A DNA stretch of 6,272 nucleotides from Lachnospiraceae bacterium UBA3802 (GTDB lineage: Bacteria; Bacillota; Clostridia; Lachnospirales; Lachnospiraceae), in NCBI GenBank assembly GCA_002369155.1, contig DFEM01000047.1:1-6272 (forward strand). Direction: 5' to 3'. Within the stretch, counting starts at the first letter, position 1, and each line of letters opens with the position of its first letter. Under the pieces are notes generated by a model. The model did no database searches. It saw only the letters and a list, made by a program, of their open reading frames with translations, and was not told where the DNA came from. The position numbers were made by a program, and so were the translations under genes. Shown here one piece after another: positions 1 to 5,617 of the stretch.

Positions 1-30
1 CTGTAATGTTTCAAATTTGTATTCGCTCAT
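1..30 (-). CDS. N-terminus of probable O-acetylhomoserine sulfhydrylase (partial, runs off left edge)
   Basis: Only the first ten codons are inside the window; they read MSEYKFETLQ. The ATG is preceded by AAAGGAG with nine bases between, an excellent Clostridia-type ribosome binding site. The string YKFETLQ is characteristic of the N-terminus of O-acetylhomoserine aminocarboxypropyltransferase/sulfhydrylase (MetY), a cytosolic PLP enzyme of the Cys/Met metabolism family that combines O-acetylhomoserine with sulfide to give homocysteine. Ten residues are a thin basis, so the family call is recognition plus context. The context supports it: the long leader upstream carries a cysteine-codon-rich ORF and an attenuator, as expected for a sulfur amino acid gene. 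Another PLP-dependent Cys/Met enzyme, such as a cystathionine synthase or lyase, is the main alternative. The catalytic part lies outside the window. Confidence 0.62.
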   Translation of the reverse strand, partial: MSEYKFETLQ

Positions 31-39
31 TGTGTTATT

Positions 40-46
40 CTCCTTT
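40..46 (-). promoter_or_regulatory. Ribosome binding site of the left-edge MetY-like gene
   Basis: The minus strand reads AAAGGAG nine bases before the ATG at 30. It has the same sequence and spacing as the ribosome binding site of the Cys-rich leader ORF. This fixes the start of the partial gene. Confidence 0.8.
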
Positions 47-116
47 AATTTCAAATGATTTATTATTAGTTATTTTGTTTCATTGCCTGTTCTTTTACTG
101 TAATCCACGGAAATTT

Positions 117-150
117 AAAAAGTCCGGGAGTTATTTGAATACTCCCGGAC
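117..150 (-). terminator. Intrinsic terminator in the leader (attenuator terminator)
   Basis: On the minus strand a perfect 10-bp GC-rich stem, GTCCGGGAGT (150-141) with ACTCCCGGAC (131-122), encloses a 9-base A/T-rich loop. Five T residues (121-117) follow directly. It lies downstream of the leader promoter and the leader ORF but upstream of the MetY-like start codon. It therefore acts inside the 5' leader as a conditional terminator rather than at the end of a gene. Its 5' arm is also the partner of the antiterminator segment at 228-238. Confidence 0.9.
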
Positions 151-238
151 ATACGGCTAACTTTTGGTGATTACTTTCAAAGTTTAAGAGGCGCAGAACA
201 AAGCAATCGAACGCCCCGCCATATTACATGTCCGGGAG
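142..238 (-). promoter_or_regulatory. Antiterminator pairing that competes with the leader terminator
   Basis: The minus-strand segment CTCCCGGACAT (238-228), inside the Cys leader ORF, is an exact reverse complement of ATGTCCGGGAG (152-142), the 5' arm of the terminator plus two bases. The 11-bp pairing shares nine bases with the terminator stem, so only one of the two can form. The upstream segment begins 12 bases after the last of three consecutive Cys codons (250). That is about the distance a ribosome stalled there would leave uncovered. The complementarity is directly visible; the regulatory role is inferred. Confidence 0.78.
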
Positions 239-297
239 AAAAGCATTCGACAACAACACATCCAAGTATAAACTTTAATGTTGTTAACTTTTTGCAT
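184..297 (-). CDS. Cysteine-rich leader peptide (37 codons), cysteine attenuator sensor
   Basis: A short ORF starts at ATG 297-295 and stops at TAA 186-184. It is preceded by AAAGGAG (313-307) with nine bases spacing. The peptide begins MQKVNNIKVYTWMCCCRML and has Cys at positions 14, 15, 16, 24 and 35; the triple Cys run sits between Trp-Met and Arg-Met. Three Cys codons (all TGT) in a row in a 37-residue ORF are very unlikely by chance and match the logic of leader peptides whose ribosome senses a scarce aminoacyl-tRNA. The ORF lies between a consensus promoter and an intrinsic terminator, and contains the 5' arm of the antiterminator. It probably has no function as a protein. Polycysteine leader ORFs act as cysteine attenuators in mycobacteria; the same role here is inference. 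It could instead be a small Cys-rich protein, which I think less likely. Confidence 0.75.
   Translation of the reverse strand: MQKVNNIKVYTWMCCCRMLFSRTCNMAGRSIALFCAS
252..285 (-). other. Hairpin that buries the Cys codons of the leader ORF
   Basis: On the minus strand AACAACA (285-279) pairs perfectly with TGTTGTT (258-252), which is most of the three Cys codons. A nested 4-bp stem, AAGT (275-272) with ACTT (267-264), closes a TTAT loop. The hairpin would have to be opened by the translating ribosome and could act as a pause structure that synchronises RNA polymerase with the ribosome. The pairing is visible but AT-rich, so its stability is uncertain. Confidence 0.4.
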
Positions 298-306
298 GAT
301 TTGCGT

Positions 307-313
307 CTCCTTT
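307..313 (-). promoter_or_regulatory. Ribosome binding site of the Cys leader ORF
   Basis: The minus strand reads AAAGGAG (313-307) with nine bases before the ATG at 297. It is as strong as any in the window and is the main sign that this short ORF is really translated. Confidence 0.75.
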
Positions 314-330
314 CTTAAATCGTTGAAAGG

Positions 331-359
331 ATAATAACACCATTAACCTACTGTGTCAA
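331..359 (-). promoter_or_regulatory. SigA-type promoter of the leader / MetY-like gene
   Basis: On the minus strand a perfect -35 box TTGACA (359-354) is followed by a 17-base spacer and a near-perfect -10 box TATTAT (336-331). Transcription should begin around 323-325, giving a short 5' end of about 27 bases before the leader ORF ATG. The DNA upstream (364-390) is almost pure A/T, including a 16-base perfect palindrome (371-386), and may act as an UP element. This is the best promoter in the window. Confidence 0.88.
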
Positions 360-368
360 TAGGTTAAT
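342..368. promoter_or_regulatory. Candidate operator: perfect inverted repeat over the -35 box
   Basis: ATTAACCTA (342-350) and TAGGTTAAT (360-368) form a perfect 9+9 base inverted repeat separated by nine bases. The separating bases contain the -35 hexamer and the inner arm lies in the promoter spacer. A dimeric regulator bound here would block RNA polymerase, so repression is the simple reading. The dyad has no T tract on the minus strand and is not GC-rich, which argues against a terminator for the gene ending at 388. The regulator is unknown; a sulfur-responsive repressor such as a CymR-like Rrf2 protein is only a guess from the downstream gene. Confidence 0.6.
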
Positions 369-370
369 TT

Positions 371-386
371 AAATTTTATAAAATTT
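371..386. repeat. A/T-only perfect palindrome upstream of the promoter
   Basis: AAATTTTATAAAATTT equals its own reverse complement. It begins two bases after the stop codon of the PPOX-fold gene and lies about 12-27 bases upstream of the -35 box of the leader promoter. It may simply be A/T-rich promoter-flanking DNA (UP element). It is too weak, lacking GC pairs, to be a convincing terminator. Confidence 0.35.
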
Positions 387-387
387 T

Positions 388-780
388 TTAGAACTCCTCT
401 GTTTCAGGCGCTCCGGTAAAGGAACTGAATGTAGCCTTTGCACTCTTAAAATAGAATACTTCGGTATTTGCATCGTCTGCGGAATACATTCCCTGTAATG
501 AAGGATAAGCATCAAGCATGGACTGTTTTGCTTCTCTTCTGTCATCTTCAACAAGTTCTCCGCATACTCTAAGCCATGTTCCGTCCATAAATGCACAGAT
601 TTCCACCTTGGGATTTGCATGAATCTGCTTTGATACATCTTTTACCTTGCCTGTCTGAATATAGAGCTTTCCGTCAAATACATTAACAGTACCGAAAGGT
701 CTTACTCTGGGCTGATCCCCATCTGTTGTGGCAAGATAATATGTTCCTGCCTTCTTTAAAAAATCTACTGTTTTCTGCAT
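388..780 (-). CDS. Pyridoxamine 5'-phosphate oxidase-fold (FMN-binding) family protein
   Basis: This 130-residue protein has the split-barrel flavin-binding fold of the PPOX-like superfamily, in the small stand-alone group found widely in Clostridia. Visible landmarks are the N-terminal helix and strand ending YYLATTDGDQPRVRPFG (14-30), the YIQTGKVKDVSKQ stretch (40-52) where this family usually contacts the FMN phosphate, ANPKVEICAF (55-64), and a C-terminal VFYFKSAKATFSSF strand (108-121). Length is normal and complete. The start is ATG 780, eight bases after GGGAGG; a TTG further upstream overlaps that ribosome binding site and is rejected. The substrate is unknown; members are mostly uncharacterised cytosolic flavin or F420 proteins, and it is unlikely to be true PdxH. 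It follows the permease gene after 68 bases without a visible terminator, so it may be read from the transporter transcript. I see no convincing promoter of its own. Confidence 0.88.
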   Translation of the reverse strand: MQKTVDFLKKAGTYYLATTDGDQPRVRPFGTVNVFDGKLYIQTGKVKDVSKQIHANPKVEICAFMDGTWLRVCGELVEDDRREAKQSMLDAYPSLQGMYSADDANTEVFYFKSAKATFSSFTGAPETEEF

Positions 781-848
781 TGTATTACCTCCCAAATTTA
801 TTTTTTACTTTTCTATTTTACAATATCCGATTCGAAATATCATCCTTT

Positions 849-2021
849 TTAGAAGAATTTCCATCTGCTTAACAAAAATCCCGGTATTACGACTATTACG
901 AAAAATGCCCAGCTTACAAGCGTGAATGTCTTTATGAATTTAAAGCCGTTCTTCGGATATTCCCTAACATATATTCTGTAATTGATTACCGAGGCAAGCG
1001 AACCGATAAGCGAACAAAGACCTGCAGTATCTGCTCCGTATATAAGTCCCGAAAAGTTTTCGGTAAACGGATACAAAACTATCGATGCGGGAACATTGGA
1101 TATAAGCTGGCTTAATCCTATCGCCCACCAGTATTCATTGCCAGCAACCGCTTTTTGAAGAACGGTGGAAATGCCGGGGTTTGAAGCTATGGATGAAGAA
1201 AATACAAAAAAGCAAAGGAACGTAAATATAAGCACGTAATCAACCTGCGTGAAAAGTTTGATATTTACCGCAGCAATCACAACTATTACAATCGCCACGG
1301 CAACGGGCCAGAATTTGGTCCTTGTAACAATCGTTAAAATAATCATTACAAACAAACTGATATATGCAATCTTTCTTATCATTATCTGTTTTGCATTTTT
1401 CGCATTGCCTGTTTTTTCAAGCTTTGCCAGATCGTCATCCTTTAATTCGGTATTGAATTCTTCTTTTAAATTCTTTCTGTACAAAACCATTACGAAAATG
1501 ATTAAAAGAATCGCAGAACCCACGCAAAGAGGCGACATGTGAAGCATGAAATTCCATACGCTCGTACCGGACTGACCGAAAAGGAAAAGATTCTGCGGGC
1601 TTCCGAAAGGCATTAAAAGCGAACCTCTTATGGCTGCAATGTTTTCCATTGATATAACGGGAAGGATGTATTTTTCTTTGTCGCCTTTCTTAAATAAAAG
1701 GATGGTTAAGGGAACAAAGATAATCAAAGAAACATCGTTTGTAACAAACATTGATGTAAAAAATACTCCGAAAATAAGGAATAAAGAAAGCGTCGTCATG
1801 CTTTTGAATTTCTTGCTGAAATTGATGACGGGCTCGAAGATGTTTTCCTGTTTAAAACCCTCGAGTACGCAAAGCATCATAAAGAGGGTTCCGAGTGTAT
1901 GCCAGTCAATCTCTTTTATGAGTGCCTTGCTCGGAGGAGTTATAAACAAAGAAACGACGGCGGCCAAAACAGCCACCGTCAGCATTATTTCTTTTTTCAA
2001 AAAATTCAATACTTTTTTCAT
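849..2021 (-). CDS. ArsB/NhaD/SLC13-type (ion transporter superfamily) permease
   Basis: A 390-residue integral membrane protein with about ten hydrophobic segments, e.g. 13-27, 80-110, 165-180, 218-253, 262-280, 366-384. It has the two-repeat layout of the ion transporter superfamily that includes ArsB, NhaD and SLC13/DASS carriers. The paired discontinuous-helix motifs are visible: TNDVSLIIFVPLTI (94-107) in the first half and SNVPASIVLYPF (308-319) in the second, plus GSPQNL (140-145) in the first half. A charged cytoplasmic loop (182-216) separates the halves. Start is ATG 2021; the nearest ribosome binding site, AGAGGG, overlaps the SulP stop codon 17 bases upstream, which suggests translational coupling. 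These carriers move anions or exchange Na+/H+; the substrate cannot be read from sequence. Pairing with SulP hints at an inorganic or carboxylate anion. Annotators may call it SLC13 family permease or citrate transporter. Confidence 0.85.
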   Translation of the reverse strand: MKKVLNFLKKEIMLTVAVLAAVVSLFITPPSKALIKEIDWHTLGTLFMMLCVLEGFKQENIFEPVINFSKKFKSMTTLSLFLIFGVFFTSMFVTNDVSLIIFVPLTILLFKKGDKEKYILPVISMENIAAIRGSLLMPFGSPQNLFLFGQSGTSVWNFMLHMSPLCVGSAILLIIFVMVLYRKNLKEEFNTELKDDDLAKLEKTGNAKNAKQIMIRKIAYISLFVMIILTIVTRTKFWPVAVAIVIVVIAAVNIKLFTQVDYVLIFTFLCFFVFSSSIASNPGISTVLQKAVAGNEYWWAIGLSQLISNVPASIVLYPFTENFSGLIYGADTAGLCSLIGSLASVINYRIYVREYPKNGFKFIKTFTLVSWAFFVIVVIPGFLLSRWKFF

Positions 2022-2038
2022 GTATTCTACCGAACCCT

Positions 2039-3685
2039 CTACTCAAGCTTTGAAGCATATTCAAGTGCATCATCGATATGCGGTCTGAAGTTATCCTTAC
2101 CCACTCTCTCAACAAAACCGCCTTTTTCCATCGTCTTGTAAGGCTGTTCGTTGACATGTGACAATACGAGTTTGATACCCTCTTTTTCGCATCTGTCGAG
2201 GAGCTGCTCAAGCGAATGCATTGCTGTCGCATCGATTGCGGGTACTCCACGCATTCTTATAATGATGACTTTGGTAAAGTCTTTGAAGGATACGCCGGCG
2301 AGCTGATCTGCATCACCGAAGAACATGGGGCCTGTAATTTCGTATACTCTTACATGCTTGGGTACCTTCTTTAAATCTATACCGTCGGGATCCTCGTCGG
2401 GATCGTAATATTTCCAGCCCTGGACACTCGATACATCGCTCATTCTCTTCATGAAGAGAACGCATGCGATAAGCATACCGATTTCGATAGCGATTACAAG
2501 GTCGAATGTTACCGTAAGAACAAATGTTACCACAAGCACGAGAATGTCGCTCTTAGGAGCAGTCTTGCAAAGATGCGCAAATGTTCTCCACTGGCACATA
2601 TTGTAAGCTACCATGAAAAGAATCGCTGCAATGGTAGGCATCGGGATAAGTGCGGCATACGGCATCAAAAGCACGAGAACGAGTACAAGAACTATTGAAT
2701 GCACAATACCTGCAATGGGAGATCTTCCTCCGTTTTTAATATTGGCTGCCGTTCTTGCAATGGCGCCGGTAGCGGGAATACCTCCGAAAAGTGCGGAACC
2801 GATGTTACCGATACCCTGTGCGATAAGTTCCATGTTGGAACGATGGTGCGAGTTAATCATACTGTCCGCAACAACACAGGATAAAAGAGATTCGATTGCA
2901 GCAAGGATTGCTATTGTAAATCCGTCCGGTACCATTGCGATGATAGACTCGCCTGTAACCTGGGGTAAATGAAATGCGGGAAGTTTGTTGCTTATCGTGT
3001 AAAGATCTCCGATTGTATTAACATCCATCTTTAAAAACTTTACCATTAAAATTCCGACTATAACCGCGATTAAAGAACCGGGGATTTTCTCGGATATGAA
3101 GGGCCATACAATAAGAATGGCAAGACATACGCCGCCGACTATCAAAGCCTGATAATTAAATGTCGTGATATTGGAAAAGATTGCCTTAATCTTATCCATG
3201 GTTTCTATCGTGACGGTTCCTTCGGGGTAAGTTAGGCCTGCGAAATCCTTAATCTGGCCTATAAGAATCGTTACTGCGATACCTGCGGTAAAGCCTGTCG
3301 TAATCGTATAGGGAATATATTTGATAAGTGCACCGAGTCTGAACACGCCCATCAATATAAGGAAAATACCTGCGATGATGGTCGCAATCACAAGACCGTC
3401 CATTCCCTTCTTTGCCACGATTCCGGCAACTATTGTCGCAAATGCTGCCGTGGGACCTGCGATCTGAACACGGCTTCCGCCGAAAAATGAGATTAAAAAA
3501 CCTGCCACGATTGCCGTATAAATACCCTGCTCGGGACCCACTCCCGAAGCGAGCGCCAAAGCAATGGAAAGTGGCAGTGCAATAATCGCTACAATTATGC
3601 CTGCCACTACATCTTTTATAAATTTCTTACCGTCATAGTTCTTAAGCACGCTAAAGAGCATCGGTTTGATTTTGTCCTGTTTCAT
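2039..3685 (-). CDS. SulP family inorganic anion transporter with STAS domain
   Basis: A complete 548-residue SLC26/SulP permease. The membrane domain (about 20-415) shows the family signature: SGVGPEQGIYTAIVAGF (47-63) running into GSRVQIAGPTAAF (70-82), AIESLLSCVVADSM (263-276), and GNIGSALFGGIPATGAIARTA (starting 293) leading to NGGRSPIAG (318-326). A cytoplasmic STAS domain (about 441-548) follows, with the loop PAIDATAMHSL (482-492) at the site equivalent to the phosphorylated loop of anti-sigma factor antagonists; the usual Ser position is Thr or Ala here. SulP proteins carry sulfate, bicarbonate or dicarboxylates by anion exchange or Na+ symport. Substrate is not decidable here, but sulfate or bicarbonate is most likely. 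ATG 3685 is chosen because AGGAGA lies seven bases upstream; TTG at 3688 is too close. A SigA-like promoter lies just upstream, and the SLC13-type gene follows 17 bases after the stop. Confidence 0.95.
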   Translation of the reverse strand: MKQDKIKPMLFSVLKNYDGKKFIKDVVAGIIVAIIALPLSIALALASGVGPEQGIYTAIVAGFLISFFGGSRVQIAGPTAAFATIVAGIVAKKGMDGLVIATIIAGIFLILMGVFRLGALIKYIPYTITTGFTAGIAVTILIGQIKDFAGLTYPEGTVTIETMDKIKAIFSNITTFNYQALIVGGVCLAILIVWPFISEKIPGSLIAVIVGILMVKFLKMDVNTIGDLYTISNKLPAFHLPQVTGESIIAMVPDGFTIAILAAIESLLSCVVADSMINSHHRSNMELIAQGIGNIGSALFGGIPATGAIARTAANIKNGGRSPIAGIVHSIVLVLVLVLLMPYAALIPMPTIAAILFMVAYNMCQWRTFAHLCKTAPKSDILVLVVTFVLTVTFDLVIAIEIGMLIACVLFMKRMSDVSSVQGWKYYDPDEDPDGIDLKKVPKHVRVYEITGPMFFGDADQLAGVSFKDFTKVIIIRMRGVPAIDATAMHSLEQLLDRCEKEGIKLVLSHVNEQPYKTMEKGGFVERVGKDNFRPHIDDALEYASKLE

Positions 3686-3692
3686 CAATTTA

Positions 3693-3698
3693 TCTCCT
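3693..3698 (-). promoter_or_regulatory. Ribosome binding site deciding the SulP start
   Basis: The minus strand reads AGGAGA seven bases before ATG 3685. The in-frame TTG at 3688 would leave only four bases, so the ATG is preferred. Confidence 0.7.
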
Positions 3699-3717
3699 AT
3701 AACAAAATACCTGAATT

Positions 3718-3746
3718 ACTTTAACGCATGGGACTATTCAAGTCAA
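3718..3746 (-). promoter_or_regulatory. Probable SigA promoter of the SulP-permease unit
   Basis: On the minus strand TTGACT (3746-3741, five of six consensus bases) is followed by exactly 17 bases and TAAAGT (3723-3718, four of six). Transcription would start near 3711, about 25 bases before the SulP ATG. It separates the transporter genes from the cobalamin genes. I see no strong terminator after cbiD, only a weak GTGT/GCAC dyad followed by A and T runs at about 3748-3779, so some read-through is possible. Confidence 0.6.
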
Positions 3747-3777
3747 CGGAAAAATATTTTTTTGTGCGAATTGGACA

Positions 3778-4875
3778 CTATGCCTCTTTAATCATCCTAT
3801 CTATTAGGCTTTTTGCATTATCGCTCCTTGCAAGTTCGCCCAGTTCTTTCGAAAAAAGAATGCATTCGCTCTTAATGCTTCCCCCCGATCTTTTATTAAG
3901 ATTCTCACAAACCCTCACTGCTGCCTCCGCCATTACCTCGTCGCATTTGCCGCATTCCTTTAAAAGCTTCGCTGCTTCTTCCGTGGTTACACAGTCAAGA
4001 ATTTTTCTTACCGTATCTTCCGGCGTAAAATGCTTGATCGCCAAGGCTGAGAGAATCTCCATCCTGCAGTCGGCTTCCTTTGAATGTGTATTCATGATGC
4101 CGCCGGCGACTTTTATAAGCTTTCCGATATGACCGACAAGAATGATTTCCTTAAATCCGAGTTCCTTTGCCATATCTATGGTTTTTCCGATGAAGTTGCT
4201 GCATTTGACGGCCTTGTCCAAATCGTAGCCGTATGTATCTCTCATAAAATCGAGGCCGTAATTGCCGGGAGAGACAGCCACATAATCAAATCCCAAAGCC
4301 TTCCTTTGATTAAGTTCGACTTTTATCGTATCAAGAATTGCCTGAGTACTCATCGGTTCGACTATTCCGCTCGTTCCGATAATTGATATTCCGCCTTCTA
4401 TTCCAAGCTTCGGATTGAATGTCTTTTTGGCAATTTCTTCACCGCCCGGAACCGAGATTATAACCTTCACACCGCCTTCATAATCATAGAAGTCGCAGAT
4501 TTCCCTTACCTCTTTTTCAATCATTTCTCTCGGGACAGTGTTGATTGCGGCATTTCCGACGGGCTGGTCGAGTCCGGGTTTGGTAACTCTTCCGACACCC
4601 TCTCCGCCGTCTATCTCAAATCCTTCAGGTATCAAAGAAAGCGTTGAATAAATCAATAAACCGTTGGTTACGTCCGGATCGTCTCCGCTGTCTTTTTTTA
4701 CTGCACAGGACACCACATCTTCGCTTCTTTTAATATCAAAAATCTCGGCAGTATAAGGTATGCCTTTTGGAGTATCTATCTTTATTATGTTTTTTTCTTT
4801 TCCGGAAAAGAGCATATACGCTGCTGCTTTTGATGCAGCGGCAGCACAGCTTCCGGTTGTAAATCCGTTTCTCAT
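3778..4875 (-). CDS. cbiD: Cobalt-precorrin-5B (C1)-methyltransferase CbiD
   Basis: CbiD uses S-adenosylmethionine to methylate C-1 of cobalt-precorrin-5B in the anaerobic cobalamin route. The 365-residue cytosolic protein shows the family pattern throughout: the N-terminal GFTTGSCAAAASKAA (4-18), KKDSGDDPDVTNG (60-72), GGEGVGRVTKPGL (90-102), then VPGGEEIAKKTFNPKLGI (142-159) leading to GTSGIVEPMS (167-176), and VGHIGKLIKVAGG (247-259) followed by MNTHSKEAD. Length is normal. The start is uncertain: ATG 4875 gives the family-like MRNGFTTG but has AAAGG 15 bases away, while TTG 4887 adds MHQI and has AAAGG only three bases away. cbiC ends 18 bases before the ATG (six before the TTG), so translation is probably coupled. 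The conserved core leaves little doubt about identity. Confidence 0.95.
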   Translation of the reverse strand: MRNGFTTGSCAAAASKAAAYMLFSGKEKNIIKIDTPKGIPYTAEIFDIKRSEDVVSCAVKKDSGDDPDVTNGLLIYSTLSLIPEGFEIDGGEGVGRVTKPGLDQPVGNAAINTVPREMIEKEVREICDFYDYEGGVKVIISVPGGEEIAKKTFNPKLGIEGGISIIGTSGIVEPMSTQAILDTIKVELNQRKALGFDYVAVSPGNYGLDFMRDTYGYDLDKAVKCSNFIGKTIDMAKELGFKEIILVGHIGKLIKVAGGIMNTHSKEADCRMEILSALAIKHFTPEDTVRKILDCVTTEEAAKLLKECGKCDEVMAEAAVRVCENLNKRSGGSIKSECILFSKELGELARSDNAKSLIDRMIKEA

Positions 4876-4893
4876 AATTTGATGCAATAACCT

Positions 4894-5541
4894 TTATAAC
4901 TGATACAGTAATGCATTACAAATGGCGGCGGCAATATTGCTTCCGCCTTTTCTGCCTTCGTTGACAATGTAGGGAATATCAGTACTCATTATGAGTTCTT
5001 TCGAAACTTCCACGTTAACAAAACCTACGGGAACTCCGATGATAAAATCGGGTTTAAACTCACCGCTTGTATACATTTCATATAAGCTCACGAGTGCAGT
5101 CGGAGCATTGCCTATTGCAAAAATAAGGGGCTTTCCGATCTTTGCGGCATGCTGCATACTCACATACGCTCTTGTTAAACCCTTCTCTTCAGCTTCTTTC
5201 GCTATATCCTCATCGGCCATAAAACAATGTATGCTTCCACCGTACTGTGCGAGTATTTTTTTGTTAATACCCGACATTGCCATATTGGTATCTGTTACAA
5301 TATCGGCTCCGTTTCGAAGAAGTTCTTTGCCGATTTTAACCGCATCCTTTGAAAACTTAAGAGTCCTGGCATAATCAAAATCAGCACCTGTATGAATGGC
5401 ACGCATAATCACACTCTCGTTTTCTTTATCAAGCAAAATGCCCTCTTTATTTAATTCATCTTTTATAATCTCAAAACTTCTTTTCTCAATATCCTTTGGA
5501 AGAAGTCTTTCGATTTTATCAAGTAAGTTTGTTGTCTCCAT
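4894..5541 (-). CDS. cbiC: Precorrin-8X (cobalt-precorrin-8) methylmutase CbiC
   Basis: CbiC moves the C-11 methyl group to C-12, converting cobalt-precorrin-8 to cobyrinate. With the chosen start the protein has 215 residues, close to the family norm of about 210. Landmarks are IEKRSFEIIKDEL (18-30), AIHTGADFDY (48-57) with the expected catalytic His50, ADIVTDTNMAMSGI (79-92), FAIGNAPTAL (141-150), IIGVPVGFVNVEVSKE (167-182), and the C-terminal NEGRKGGSNIAAAICNALLY. ATG 5541 is preferred because AAGG lies five bases and GGAG eleven bases upstream. An in-frame ATG at 5604 (or GTG 5607) would add 21-22 Lys-rich residues, but its nearest AGG is 13-16 bases away and it sits in a small hairpin. 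The gene lies between cobD and cbiD in the same direction, as part of a cobalamin operon. Confidence 0.95.
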   Translation of the reverse strand: METTNLLDKIERLLPKDIEKRSFEIIKDELNKEGILLDKENESVIMRAIHTGADFDYARTLKFSKDAVKIGKELLRNGADIVTDTNMAMSGINKKILAQYGGSIHCFMADEDIAKEAEEKGLTRAYVSMQHAAKIGKPLIFAIGNAPTALVSLYEMYTSGEFKPDFIIGVPVGFVNVEVSKELIMSTDIPYIVNEGRKGGSNIAAAICNALLYQL

Positions 5542-5602
5542 TTTTTCCTTTTCTCCGGCCTTTATTTTCGAAAACAGACCTTCGTATTTGTATTTTTTTA
5601 GC

Positions 5603-5617
5603 ATCACTTTTTGTGAT
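5603..5617. repeat. Small inverted repeat between cobD and cbiC
   Basis: ATCAC (5603-5607), five T, GTGAT (5613-5617) form a perfect 5-bp stem in the 104-base gap between the cobD stop and the preferred cbiC start. It covers the alternative cbiC start codons. It has no T tract on the minus strand, so it is not an obvious terminator. Nothing else is recognisable in this gap. Confidence 0.3.

Noticed and set aside
31..330. SAM (S-box) riboswitch or T-box in the leader of the MetY-like gene
   Set aside because: The leader lacks the conserved S-box core and the T-box specifier/antiterminator bulge consensus. The translated Cys-rich ORF and simple alternative stems explain the terminator better.
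342..368. Terminator for the PPOX-fold gene ending at 388
   Set aside because: The inverted repeat is A/T-rich, has no following T tract on the minus strand and overlaps the -35 box, so an operator is the better reading.
781..795. Upstream TTG start for the PPOX-fold gene (five extra residues)
   Set aside because: That TTG is part of the TTGGGAGG ribosome binding site itself; the ATG at 780 follows at normal spacing.
781..848. Promoter or operator between the SLC13-type gene and the PPOX-fold gene
   Set aside because: A TAAAAT string and a GATATT direct repeat are present, but no -35 box lies at the right distance and the elements are common in A/T-rich DNA.
3748..3779. Intrinsic terminator between cbiD and the SulP gene
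   Set aside because: Only a 4-bp GTGT/GCAC dyad with a wobble pair precedes an A run and a short T run; too weak to claim.
3728..4132. Plus-strand ORF of 134 codons opposite the 3' end of cbiD
   Set aside because: It lies antiparallel to a strongly conserved gene, has no recognisable family features and no clear ribosome binding site; it is a shadow frame. The same holds for the other plus-strand ORFs at 1249-2141, 2613-2972 and 4084-5671.
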